Of a stretch of DNA of 64,000 nt, positions 11,671-22,525 are shown one piece after another. The notes under the pieces were generated by a model. That model did not search any database, was not told the DNA's origin, and saw only the letters and a list, made by a program, of their open reading frames with translations. The first letter of the stretch is position 1; each line of letters opens with the position of its first letter. The stretch comes from Siphonodentalium dalli. Its lineage: Eukaryota > Mollusca > Scaphopoda > Gadilida > Siphonodentaliidae. Location: positions 206,266,750 through 206,330,749 of the forward strand of contig CP136069.1 in the NCBI GenBank assembly GCA_032622095.1, read 5' to 3'. The position numbers were made by a program, and so were the translations under genes.

Positions 11671-13371
11671 AATGTTATCTTTCTCAATGAATAGGAGCTA
11701 GGTATAATTATTCATACTGAATCCAAAAATAGGCCATGTGTCATTTCCGTGAACGACATAGCGGACAATATTGTCCAATGAGGTGTGCGAAATATTGCTT
11801 CTAATTCACGCGTTGACAGGCTACGACATTCACAAATAACTATACAATGAATCCGTTTGACTTAATAGTTAAAAGCAGTAAAATGTGATGCGACTTTAAC
11901 TTTGCATCAATTTGTGCAATCTATTAATTTTGACGAGTACACTATATATACTACCAAGAGTTTGCATGTGGACTATATTATGGTGGGCCATAATGTCGTC
12001 TATTCGACATTAATACACACGTTCTTATGTTGTATAACCGAACACTGGAACACATCTTCTACCTCCAGCAGCCACATTCTCCTTAATAAATCACACCAAC
12101 ATCTCGTGCGAACTATATCAGTGATTGGCACATCATACTAACTCCCAATCCTGGTGTACCATGTCATGACAGCCATTGCTGGTCGCTCTTTGATTGAGTC
12201 CTACATACCAGACGGATTATACTTCCTCCCGATCGACTGTAACAACTGAGCTTTGGCTGCAAATATTCATGTGAATCTGACACATGATCATGTTTCAGCG
12301 CAGACTAACGACGTGACGATGTATGTGAGAATGTCTACAATAACCGAAATAGTGTAAATTTTGACGACTCATAGGATGAGTAGAGCAAGAGACCATTTAA
12401 GGACTATAGATACTCAAATCACAGAACAGGAATTAGTAGCATGTCTTGAAAACTGTTTGGCAACACAATATTATATACTGTAAAAGTCATTTCTTTATTG
12501 ACAAAAAATTCTCTGTATAACAACTAATTTTTTTAATATAAAATATTTCACCTGAAGACATCAGATATGCGACTTGAAATTGAAGGCTGGTAATTTTGGC
12601 ATACAATTTCCATTTTCTTCAGAAACATTATATAAATTGATATTACTTATATAAACTGATCCGAAAGGCACATATTAGCGATGATTGTTTTAATCTTTCT
12701 ATACACTGACTTGTATCAAGTATTCCCCCAATAAATGAGTATCTATAGTCCTTAAGACAATCAATTACTCATAGCTTAAATTAATTGAAACAATAGTAGG
12801 GCTCTAAGGTCTGTTTATGGGTACCAGTGAACTCATGATTAACAATGCCATTGTCCCCAGATAACGAACTCAGTCACTTTTGTGAAGGAAAATGTGAGAA
12901 GCTTCGATTTTATTGGCCGATTTGGATGCCATCCTAAACTTATTGTCAAATATGGAGCGTATGTAATGCCGTATCTATTGTCAGTTGTTATCACTGTCCC
13001 GACATGCGCGGCACAAATAAGAAAATACCGTTCTATATAACGTAAGTCTCACTCATAAGCCTTTGTAGCCATATGTGTTCAGTTGAAATATATATGTATA
13101 TAATCTTCCCATAAAAATTCAAGTAAAAATTGAAAAATATACGAAACAGTTGATTGCACATATTTATTGTGACCCACAGTATATATATATAAATTACACA
13201 TATTATTATAGACTTAGATAGTTGTTTGGGCACAGAGGATTGGTGCACACAAGTTGCGGAACTTATCAGAGCCCCTCTTCTCTGACATTCGGCTGCTAAT
13301 AAATGTATTTAGAGATAGGTTCAAAATTTGTGTTCAAAGTGGCTGCTGTATGCTGTTGCTGTTTGGAATGG
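11671..13371. other. Stretch without a recognised gene
   Basis: AT-rich, with unremarkable short open frames, possibly including remnants continuing from the fragment at 11.5 kb. A short TATATATATA run is at about 13,181-13,192. Confidence 0.4.
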
Positions 13372-13858
13372 CTATGGTCTCGCGTTAGGGAGTAGGGTAA
13401 CATTTATGAGAAGCGGTCTGTCGAAGAAATTGCGCGTATTTATTGTTTCATTGTAGTGCGGAATGCCGAACAGGAGATCTTTTTCCGAGACGATAGACAC
13501 ATTAAGTTCATTCAACGTTACCCACAGTAAGTTCTCTGGAGTCTGCGTACCAAGGACAACTGAAGACAAAATGGTTTCCGTCTTCACATGGATGACCACA
13601 ACTACATGTTGGTTGAGTCGAGATGTAATTTTCATGTTTGTCGAAGTTTAGATCACTGCAGTTATCTCTGAGTCTACAGTGCAGTATGTTTAGTTTCCTC
13701 TGACCAGTGTTATAGTATGATGGGGTTTTTATAGTCATTTCTTGTTTGCAAAAAGTTTTATACATGTTACTTATGATTTCGTCTTTGGTTGGTTCTGATG
13801 AGGGGTCAGTAAGTTTTTTTGTCGGTAGTGGTTTTGCATGATAAATTTCACTCATCGA
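13372..13858 (-). pseudogene. 3' coding end of a LINE-type element (zinc-knuckle C-terminus)
   Basis: Minus-strand segment 13,508-13,855 reads NILHCRLRDNCSDLN, then TCSCGHPCEDGNHFVFSCPW. This is the C-x-C-G...E-x-x-x-H-x-x-x-x-C-P block found at the C-terminus of many non-LTR retrotransposon proteins. The continuation (PENLLWVTLNELNVSIVSEKDLLFG...) is in another frame (13,372-13,635), so one frameshift separates them. No reverse transcriptase precedes it; directly upstream is the inverted arm at 13,880-14,693. It is a short relic whose parent element cannot be named. Confidence 0.65.
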
Positions 13859-13879
13859 TCATGGACGGGATGAAACTCG

Positions 13880-14693
13880 ATTTAAAATACGAAATAGTTG
13901 CCAGAAAGGTGATCGTATGAGGTTTTATGAACTTATTAATTCTAGACCAGTGTTCTCATGAGGTTATACCATAGCCTATCAAAATTTAATCAAAATGTTT
14001 TAAATTTTACAGAAATTAGTAAACATTCTCATCTTTCACATTTTTTCTTCAAATTTTAATCCTAGATTACGTTCAAACACCATTATGTATCATTCCCTTC
14101 ATCACTCTGTACACTGTTTCAGTGTATGCTTCTAAAACCAACTTGACATACAGCATTCTAAGTGTAAAATACATAATTCGTTTTTCTGCAAAAGTTTTAT
14201 TTTAGGGGGTGGGGTTATGTTTACGCTCATATAACATTTTTACAGCCATATTCTTGGCATTCCATTATTAAAATCGTTTTGATATGTTATCAGGGCAATG
14301 TTTGAGCCATGTTACGGATCAATAGCCCATGTGGTTCACAAGTTATAGTCATTTATACGTGACCATTTGTTTTCAAAATCCAAGTAATTTTTCGCGATTT
14401 CAAAATATTCATCGCAATATTTTCTAACTAGCTAATAAATTGGTCTAGTTTTGTATCTCGTGTCATTTTATGATCATTTCTTATTAATATAAACTATATA
14501 TTGTGCAGTTTATAACCGAAATATTTTTGTTATGCTCTGACACTTGTACTCAAGAAAATTTTCATTTTATTTTCGGGGTAAAAGTTGTCTTCCCTGAAAA
14601 ATCTATTTTGGGACACTTTCTTAAACGGGCAACAAGCAAAATCTGATGCGCCATGTGATGACCTTTAATTTGATATGTAGAAACCTTTGTTGG
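13880..14693 (-). repeat. Right arm of the 0.8-kb inverted repeat
   Basis: Reverse complement of the 8,845-9,690 arm. The outer end reads TTGTTGGAGGGGGGTGCAGC, matching GCTGCACCCCCTCCAAC on the left. Directly outside it, 14,746-14,795 repeats in direct orientation the block found at 8,769-8,818, so the relation is not a simple pair of transposon ends. Confidence 0.75.
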
Positions 14694-14978
14694 AGGGGGG
14701 TGCAGCCAAATCGAAAAATATCTTGTTTGGACCACGGACTAAGTCCAATAACTCTGCTGAAAATATCCGGCCGGACCTGGCTTGCGAACTCATTCTATGT
14801 AATGGTCAGGTGAACTCATATACCAAATATCTTTTTAATCAGTTGAGATTTTTGGAAATGAGCCCTGTGACGTCGTCTATTTGCTATTTGGTAATTTGGT
14901 AATGGTCAGATGAACTCATATACTACAAATCTTTGAAATCCGTTTACCTTTGTTCAAGTTATGACTCTTACAAATTCT

Positions 14979-15078
14979 GGACGGACGGATAGACGGACGG
15001 ACAGACCACTAGACGGACGGACGGACGGATGGAACCCATTTATATATCCCCCGCATATTTTCAATTTGGCGGGGGATA
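14979..15078. repeat. (GGAC)n microsatellite and TATCCCCCGC hairpin
   Basis: A GGAC/GGAT tetranucleotide tract runs 14,979-15,032. It is followed by TATCCCCCGC (15,045-15,054) and its exact reverse complement GCGGGGGATA (15,069-15,078), giving a 10-bp stem with a 14-nt loop. This looks like the terminal part of a microsatellite-ended dispersed repeat, with the inverted-repeat family to its left. Confidence 0.7.
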
Positions 15079-16801
15079 ATTATAAATTTTCATGTTCATT
15101 TCGGACTATCCAGCTTATAATAGTTAATTATAACTGTATATCGGCAGATATAAATTGAGCATCAAATAGGAATTGATGACAATTTGATAGCCGACCTAAT
15201 AAGATTAAAAATAATTGGCGCAATTGGTGGGTTTACATATTAATTGATGATACTGGAAAGTGGTGTAAGCAGCGCAATTTCATGGCACAGCTGATATCAA
15301 GCTTAATTGAGCTGAAGCGCAAAAGAATTGTGCTGCAACTCAATTATTAACTAGAATGCACTCAGAGAGATGCCAACGTGCGCAAAAATGTAATAAACAA
15401 TAATTTAAAAAATAATTTCACTGTATTTTACTTAATTTATTTAATTTAATTTAATGTTAGCAAAAAAAGACAATTACCATTTCTCATTTCATCACAGATA
15501 AAAGGCAAATTACTATATTAATCATTTAAGTAATTAAAACCAATTCCATGTTGCCGAAAGGATGAGACTTTAATATCGATTACATTTTTTTCAGCGGCAT
15601 ATTTTGATTTTGATTTTCCGATAGTCAAAGTTGACCAAAGGAGCAATTATAAGAAATAATTAATACCATTTATGTAAATATTGATAGGAGCCAATATGCA
15701 ACAATAAATATCAATAATTCATTAATAATTAATCAAATACGATCATTTTATGTAATAATTAACTCTTCAAACGGTGTTTGTGTCAACAAATACGTTTTGT
15801 TTTGTGTTACGTCATTCGTCGTAGTTGACCCGGAACTCGGCTGAAGGTTAGGCTATTCAGCATATTGCGTCGAATTACGAAATCGCGTTTTGAATGTCTC
15901 TCTTTTCCCGCACGATAAAAAGAGGTCTTCGCACGAACAAAAAATGATAAAACTTCCCAATTATAAGTAAAAATACCCAAATGAAGGAGTCTATGTATGT
16001 CCCGAAGGAGTCTATAGACTCTTTGATGTAGAGTTCTGATGGAGAAAATGTAGGTCGATCTATTTTTGTCATAACTCTGACGTATTTTGACCTGGGAGAA
16101 AAAATCGAAATCGAGGCTCACTACGAGTATGCCAGTTTTAAATATAGAAACAGGGAATCCCGACAAATGGCGATATCGGCGGCAAACAAATAATCGAAAA
16201 CAACACATAAAATAAACATAGCAAAAACGCGGCACAGTAAAAATGTCCGAACGCCACGAGGTTTTACGTCGTTTTTGGTGACGTCATGGAGTGAAACGGA
16301 GTAGGATGACACCTACGAATCTGTCTGATCACCATACTGTTGCGCGAGCGCACGTAATAAACTAGTCAAAACAGTCTCCCTTCGGGAACCTTTATTCAGC
16401 GTCAAATGGGCATGTGGCCCCTGTTTACGTTCGGAACTTGCAGGCCTGTATGCGCATCGCGCACATGACAGACAGATCACATGACAGACATATCATATAA
16501 TGCTACTTCAATATATCCTCGAGCAAATATATTCATTTTGAACCTAAATATTGACATTGGTTCATATTGGAATTTGGCATCCCATACATTGATGCAAACA
16601 TACCGTAATCGGGGTGGCAAATTCATGGCGTTTGGCAAACACCATCGCAGCCACTATTAAAAGATTAAACAAATGTTTTGTCCATGAACAGTTCATACAG
16701 ACTGGTTGTACACGAAACAAATAATTCTACTGACTATTAAAAATGCATACTCAAAGAAAATCAGCAGTACCCATCACCATTATATATATAATTATGGCAA
16801 A
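15079..16801. other. AT-rich stretch; possible 3' flank of the membrane-protein gene
   Basis: TTTAATTTAATTT-rich DNA at 15,420-15,460. A 142-codon open frame (15,807-16,235, minus) is basic, resembles nothing I know and is not called. TTTATT at about 16,388 would read AATAAA on the minus strand, some 410 bp past the stop of the gene at 16,802-17,929, and is a possible polyadenylation signal. Confidence 0.4.
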
Positions 16802-17929
16802 TTAACAGAAGCATTTATCAAAAGATGGAGATGCGTCATACAGAACCTGAAAGTTAATTAAATTCTGTTTACGCCATATGTTCAAACTCTGTATATTGTA
16901 CCGATTCAGAACCACATAACTATGGCAATTTGCATCGGCATCTGTGAAAACCTGTAAATCCTTACCTGCAACATTGTACGATGCTGATGGCATTACTGTG
17001 AAATCATCCACAATGCTGACAAATGTTGACCGATGCTCTTTAGGATGGGATAATATCAAGTCCCTGGTCTGCGGCAGCCCATCCAAAATGTCCCGCTCTA
17101 TTGCGCTAAATAAAGACGTCCTGGACACTATTGTATCAAGAAATCCAAATAAAGTCACATCTACGAGAAATATCACTCTCGCGACAACGAAGATAGCGGA
17201 TATGACTCTCAACCACAAATAAATAACGTATGAAATGACAGTGTCTGCGGCGAAAATATCATATGCACTGAGGATGAACAACACACAAATTCCCATTAGA
17301 AATTTCCCGTTGACCCATCTGTCACCTCGAATGAGACAACACAGCCAGTCGATGTCGATTTTCAATTGAATAATCGCGAACATAATCCAACAGTACGGTG
17401 TGCATAACGGCAATTCACCCCAGAACATACGTGTCCCAAAATAGCACAATGTTTTATGCAAAATCGCATTCACAATAACGCAAGGAAAGGTCAAATTCAA
17501 TCGGGACATACTGTTTTCAAAAATATATAGTATCCTCTTGCTTGAGGGTTCGATATCAAAAATATATACCGGTGCCATGGCTATTCTTAGTGCGACTCCA
17601 ACACAAAAACAAACAAGCGTCCATTGGAATGTTCTAAAAAAAAAACATATATTCCACAACTGGAAGCAAAGATTCTTAATAAACGCAAAGTTGTGCCACT
17701 GTCTATGCGACATTGATGATTCGTTATGTGTCACTGCATATGTTATATTAATATCCAAGTAGTGATCGACCTTGGTGTCACCAGCCATGCATGTATATAG
17801 GTAAAACACCACATCTAGTAAAGCCCAGCACAAGTCGAGCATGACACTTATACAAGGAATCACCACTATTACCATCACTAGTGTCATCGCAATGAGGAAG
17901 ACTCCGGATCTGACTAGCCGGCGTATCAT
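16802..17929 (-). CDS. Predicted multi-pass membrane protein, 375 aa, family not recognised
   Basis: This is the longest intact open frame outside mobile elements and low-complexity DNA, and is unlikely by chance in AT-rich sequence. Hydrophobic segments lie at roughly residues 10-32, 33-49, 102-122, 143-165, 174-200, 208-228 and 230-262, so 6-7 membrane passes are expected. Residues 50-101 form a hydrophilic loop with two N-glycosylation sequons (NIT at 61, NES at 69), and NLT is at 145. The last 110 residues form a soluble tail without obvious repeats or catalytic motif. The start ATG has A at -3 and G at -2, and an in-frame TGA lies 27 bases upstream, so the frame is closed at both ends unless an upstream exon splices in. 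It has no introns, unlike most animal membrane-protein genes, so a retrogene or lineage-specific gene is possible. No function is proposed; I cannot match it to a channel, receptor or transporter family. Confidence 0.6.
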   Translation of the reverse strand: MIRRLVRSGVFLIAMTLVMVIVVIPCISVMLDLCWALLDVVFYLYTCMAGDTKVDHYLDINITYAVTHNESSMSHRQWHNFAFIKNLCFQLWNICFFFRTFQWTLVCFCVGVALRIAMAPVYIFDIEPSSKRILYIFENSMSRLNLTFPCVIVNAILHKTLCYFGTRMFWGELPLCTPYCWIMFAIIQLKIDIDWLCCLIRGDRWVNGKFLMGICVLFILSAYDIFAADTVISYVIYLWLRVISAIFVVARVIFLVDVTLFGFLDTIVSRTSLFSAIERDILDGLPQTRDLILSHPKEHRSTFVSIVDDFTVMPSASYNVAGKDLQVFTDADANCHSYVVLNRYNIQSLNIWRKQNLINFQVLYDASPSFDKCFC

Positions 17930-19049
17930 TCTCGTTGTAATACTTGTTACCCGTCAAATGCAATATGGGAGGGAATGCACAGTATTATTAACAGTATAAC
18001 CATCATTGATTTGTCTTCATTCCGTCGCAAATATTTGGGTCCATTTTCACATCATCTTGGGTCTCGGTATTATTATTAGTTATCCCGGCCGTTAACGGTA
18101 TTCAACGATAACGTCTATTGTCAACCCGAAGTGACACTTTCTTTGTAATATTCCCCAACTCGCTCAGTTTACATCTATCGCACTCCACCAATTAGTCATA
18201 CTGACGCCATGATTGGTCCTGAAAATATAGAGCAAACTTAACACTATATAGATCGGGATCGTTTTAGACTATGGTCAATATGAATATCACGAATGAAAGA
18301 GGATGACTATACTTCTTTTTGTGTGTGTATGAGTACGTTTACACAAGCTGACAACACATTGGTTCGATATTCAAGTGACAACAACAACAACAACAACAAC
18401 AACAACTATAGTTCAAACACCTATGCAATGCAATGCAAATTGCGCCAATCGAATATCGATATTTAGAAATAATGAAACTATTGATTACCGGACACCTCGC
18501 AACCACCATCTTTGTGTTTTCTCCAGGTTGTCTTGCATCGTCTGTACCCACTGTTGTCCGGTTGCATATGTAACAATCTGAGATGTAGCTCTGTAAACCT
18601 ATGGTCACCACATGTCAGGACACATCGATGATGATGATGATGATGATGATTGTTTATTTGTATAATATTTACAAGCGTATGACAATGGTGATAATAAACA
18701 AACAAAAATGATATTATACAGGAGCGACATGTCCCAGATGGGCCGTCTTCCTGTGAATCTTGTGGAGATCAATAAGATCCAGATGGGCTCCGGACAATGA
18801 AGGAGATTGTGACAATGTAACTCAGCAAGAAGACGTGACGCCAGCTGGTGGGAATACGTTGATTGTGACTGATCTATACACGTAGTTTAAATGTCATAGT
18901 TAGTATAATATAAATCCTTATAATTTTAATTCGCCGGAGCCTGGTTTCCTCACATGCATATATACGATCGTCAGGGTGGTATACATAATTATATTCGTAC
19001 ATGTTTTATTTCATATTCCTTTGTACAGCTGTCGGTGGCGCTTTAGTGG
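17930..19049. other. 5' flank of the membrane-protein gene; two microsatellites
   Basis: No recognised coding sequence. (CAA)n lies at 18,379-18,407 and (GAT)n at 18,627-18,650; the open frames over them are products of the repeats. If the 375-aa gene is real, its promoter should be in the first few hundred bases after 17,929; I see no clear TATA box. Confidence 0.45.
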
Positions 19050-19420
19050 TGGACCGGGAGCGGAGAGGGGTACCCATGCACCCCTTGGGATTTAACGTTA
19101 TCCCATTAATTTTCTTCCTTATTATGTCCCTCAACTTTTAAGCGAAACAAAAAGTGGCCGTGTCGACACCAGACAAAATGGCGTCCAACATTCCCACCGT
19201 TTTCAGACAGGGTACTAAGTCAGTATGATGTGAATTATAGTGAGAACATCTTATCAAATGTATAAAAATGTATATGTGTGTGAAGCTAAGATACAATGCC
19301 ACCTTTTAGGTGACTTGCTCTCCGTCGAAGATGGCCACCAGAATGGCCGCTGGAAGTAGACAAATTGAAATTTCACTAATATGTTCTATATCAGTTTCTG
19401 CTATTGAAAAGGCAAGATGT
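19050..19420 (+). repeat. Solo arm fragment of the foldback element family
   Basis: Starts GGACCGGGAGCGGAGAGGGG, then TACCCATGCACCCC. It follows the outer part of the arm at 45,161-45,540: TTATGTCCCTCAACTTTTAAGC, AAAAGTGGCCGTGT, AAATGGCGTCCA and AAGATGGCCACCAGAATGG all have close counterparts. Similarity fades near 19,420. No opposing arm is nearby, so this is a single-arm or truncated, older copy. Confidence 0.75.
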
Positions 19421-19619
19421 GCCGAAACCGGTATAGCTGTATGTACATACATGTAATAAATATTCAACAATGAACGGATACCTTTCTTAATTTTCAAACT
19501 ATTCCATTCTTCACGACAGCAATCACCTACCTCAGAGGAGAGTTTCTTCCTTGTTTAAAAAATATATATATATATATAAGTTCAAGTAATGATAAACATG
19601 ATGTAAAAAATAATCTAAT

Positions 19620-20398
19620 TTAATCTTGTAGTCTAGAGGCCTTTCGTGCATGATGCACTCATCAGTAGACATTATACAAACAAGAATTTCACTGTTTGTA
19701 ACTTCTCTCCATCTGTATGATGACGTCATAAAGCCTACGGGGACTAACTCCGAATTCCTTCCGCTGGGAACCAGCCAGTTTGACGTCATATTACGCGTTC
19801 AGCTTGGTGAATAGCGATCAATGAATCTATCTTCTTGAGATGTTCTATTGATAGTATCCCGTGTGAACATTTTGGAGAATGGAAATACAGTGAATTCCCC
19901 ATGTCCCCAATCGTCCAGATGTGCACTTAAGGGAATGTTTCTGTATTCTTTCTGCCTTATTTGCTGGCGATGAATGTGAATCCGTTCGCAAAGTTTATTT
20001 CCGGTCTGCTCAATATAATATTCTGAGCAGCCGCCGCATACGATGCAATACAAGATATTGCGTGTTTTGCATGACATGTCAGCATTAGGAAACAAATGAT
20101 TTCCATTTTTTAGATTCAGGATTGTCCTAGTTGATATGAGCCGACATGTTTTGCACCTAGAATCCCCGCTTTTACTAATGCGGGGATTCTCTTTATTTTA
20201 AGAAAATCTGGCTTGAGTCAGAAATCTTTTGAGGTTTTTAGGTTGCCTTCTGCTTGCCAGTATGTCGCCACGTTTAACCAGTGATCTCATTTTTGAACTT
20301 TTGTCTAGAATGGGTACTAGTTCTTTCGCGATCTGTGGCATATTTTGGTGGCGTGGCTTGTGTGTTGTTACAAACGGTATTGAGTCATCGTTTGTGCT

Positions 20399-20400
<2 letters not shown>
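19620..20400 (-). mobile_element. Penelope-like element, 3' fragment (linker + GIY-YIG nuclease + hammerhead)
   Basis: Minus-strand frame 20,434-19,799 carries IPFVTTHKP, then ILASRRQPKNLKRFL, then GDSRCKTCRLI, the usual linker between reverse transcriptase and nuclease in Penelope-like elements. The GIY-YIG-type domain follows: NILYCIVCGGCSEYYIEQT, with CERIHIHRQQ. The element would prime reverse transcription at nicks made by this nuclease. Defects: an in-frame TAA at about 20,198-20,200; YIE in place of the catalytic-core YIG; and no reverse transcriptase, since a (CA)n tract replaces it from 20,401. The 3' untranslated part contains a hammerhead ribozyme motif (separate entry). Clade not assigned. 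Confidence 0.85.
19624..19685 (-). ncRNA. Type I-like hammerhead ribozyme motif of the Penelope-like element
   Basis: Minus-strand RNA in order: stem I 5' strand GUCUA (19,666-19,670), core CUGAUGA (19,659-19,665), stem II GUGCA-UCA-UGCAC (19,646-19,658), GAAA (19,642-19,645), stem III self-complementary AGGCCU, cleavage triplet CUC, and stem I 3' strand UAGAC (19,631-19,635). Stem I resumes beyond an internal loop with UCUUGU (19,680-19,685) pairing with ACAAGA (19,624-19,629). All invariant core bases are present. Stem III has no loop, so cleavage would need a dimer, as reported for minimal hammerheads of Penelope-like elements. Only one copy is in the window. Confidence 0.75.
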
Positions 20401-20437
<37 letters not shown>

Positions 20438-20474
20438 CCCTCACACACACACACATACACACATATATATATAT
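20401..20474. repeat. (CA)n / (TA)n microsatellite
   Basis: A long CA run interrupted by CCCTCC, ending in ATATATATAT. It truncates the Penelope-like reading frame at its 5' side. Open frames through it encode only HTHT or CVCV. Confidence 0.9.
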
Positions 20475-21059
20475 TGCGACCGCTGAGTATTATCCACAAT
20501 GTTGACGTGGCGAATGATAACACGAGCTCTTGTTTGGGGCCTAGGATAAAACCGTGGTACAGTGGGACGTCAGAAGAGTATGTGCAGTACGTCTGCGAAC
20601 GTCTAGATGCTTTACGAAACATGATGAACTGTGTAGAATTGAACCCGTCAAAAATTGGCATAAATAATTTGGCCCAACTGACTTCTCGTATTTTATCCGG
20701 CAACGTAGTCCACTAATTTCTTACAGCATAATGCGAAGTCAGCTCGTAAAGTGTCATGTTGATTCTGGTTAGGACGCTATCCTGAACCAAAGAAAACGAA
20801 AATAAGAAGGAAGTTGAATTACCACTATTATTCAATATGGAGGTGGCAATGGTTCACAATATGATGGCATCGTTCAGATCATATTATATAGGCCGATCTA
20901 ATTATAGTCTAATGCCTCAAACTGTTGTAATCATGTTCGATCAGGAGTTAATAGATCAATTTGGCTGTGCCCAATCCCATGCATTGTATAGAACGTGCAT
21001 AATGATAATCTACCCCAGCCAAGTGGCATATACATATGTTTCTACAATTTAATATTTTT
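20475..21059. other. Stretch without a recognised gene
   Basis: An 80-codon frame at 20,474-20,716 is not recognised. Nothing else is supported here. Confidence 0.4.
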
Positions 21060-21172
21060 AATTATGCATATCAAGTAAATTAAAAATATTAAATGGTAGA
21101 AAAATTGAAGACATTCTCGGAAAAGCAACATGCTATCAAATGAATGCAAACTCGCCTTCAACAGTCGATTAT

Positions 21173-21703
21173 CAGGTCAGGCACATCCTGCATTCCACTA
21201 TTATAGCGATATTCCACTATTATAGTGGTATTTGACCATTACCGTTTTGTTAATTTGATAAAAGAGGGATAATCCAAAATCATATTTCCCACAAATATTA
21301 TTCAAAATCAGATCGTACTAACTCGATACCATGCATATAGTTTGTCCAGGAGAATTATTAATCATGACGGCACACGATAAGCAACCCAATTAGCATGTAA
21401 TTAGTTTAAATATTGTTATGAAGGAGCGATTGAGTCATCCTGCTATTGTCATTTAGAACGGGATATATTAGTAATAGTATAATATTATTGAATATCAAAG
21501 CTGGCGCAAAAGATTGCACAACGAATTTTGTCGGAAGACTGTTCATTCGCTGCAATATTGTTATGAGTGACATTTGGCTGTGCACTGGTGTGCGCCGTCT
21601 TCTATTCCCGACGCAAATAAAGGAAACATGAATATTTATAGTCAAATATCACATAATAGTGGAATATCGATATAATAGTGCAATTCAGGATGTGCCTGAC
21701 CTG
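21173..21703. mobile_element. 531-bp MITE with about 70-bp terminal inverted repeats
   Basis: Ends CAGGTCAGGCACATCCTG at the left and its reverse complement at the right; the inverted similarity continues through CACTATTAT and ATATTCCACTATTAT for about 70 bp. It is flanked by ATTAT at 21,168-21,172 and 21,704-21,708, a 5-bp target-site duplication. It sits inside the endonuclease coding region of LINE B, whose reading continues from STVDY to CLADQ once the MITE and one ATTAT are discounted. It has no coding capacity; superfamily not assigned. Confidence 0.88.
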
Positions 21704-22525
21704 ATTATTGTTTAGCTGACCAAGACTTATTTAATATAATTACTAGTTTTAATGTAGGCAATTTCACAATTTACTCAGACCATTGCCCTCTGTCGTGGAC
21801 AATGAAGATTAATAAACTTCGCTTTAATACTCCTGATGATAGAGAGTATAAACTCTCCGGTACCAGTAAAAGTAAAAAATCTGGGATATTAAGAATTAAA
21901 CAAATTCAAAAGAGCCTTGGATTGCCATAAAATAAATACATTCATGAATGATTCATACACAGCTGACCAATTTGGTGTTGACAAGCAGTTGATTCATTCA
22001 ATACTATTTTAATGTCAGCAGCTAAATCAACCATGAAAAAAACAGTGCATCTCGTGATAAAATATCATATACAAATCATCATAAATTGCCATACTCTTGT
22101 AGAGATCTTTCAAAGACTACCAAAAGGTTAGCCAGAGAAATGTATCAACATCCAAGGGATAAAACACTTCGCGTTAAATACTATTCTGCTCGAAAAGATC
22201 TGAAAAAGCAAATAAAATTATATATGAAGAAAACTAAGCAAGAGATTGTAGATAAAAAATTCTCTGAATGGCGGGAAAAGACCCAAAAACTTATTGGGAT
22301 CTTATTTCAAAACTACAAAATAAAGCATCAATAGAAACTTTTAATAACATTGATGGACCCACTTGGGTAGAGTACTTTAAACAATTACATCCATCAAACA
22401 ATAAAAGTACTAAACAAAACAAATCCAACTCAGAGTGCTAAAATATTCAATGAATTGTCATTTGCTATTAAAAATGAAGAAATTAGTGTGGCCATAAAAA
22501 ACTATCAAATAATAAAAGTAGTGGT

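Noticed and set aside
13790-13830. CTGATGAGGGGTCAG as a hammerhead core
   Set aside because: No GAAA follows and no stem II can form.
15807-16312. 142-codon basic minus-strand frame and overlapping frames
   Set aside because: No family resemblance, no start context and no neighbouring support; lies in the probable 3' flank of the membrane-protein gene.
20198-20703. CVCVCV/HTHTHT frames over the dinucleotide tract
   Set aside because: Translations of (CA)n; only the part from about 20,400 downward belongs to the Penelope-like element.
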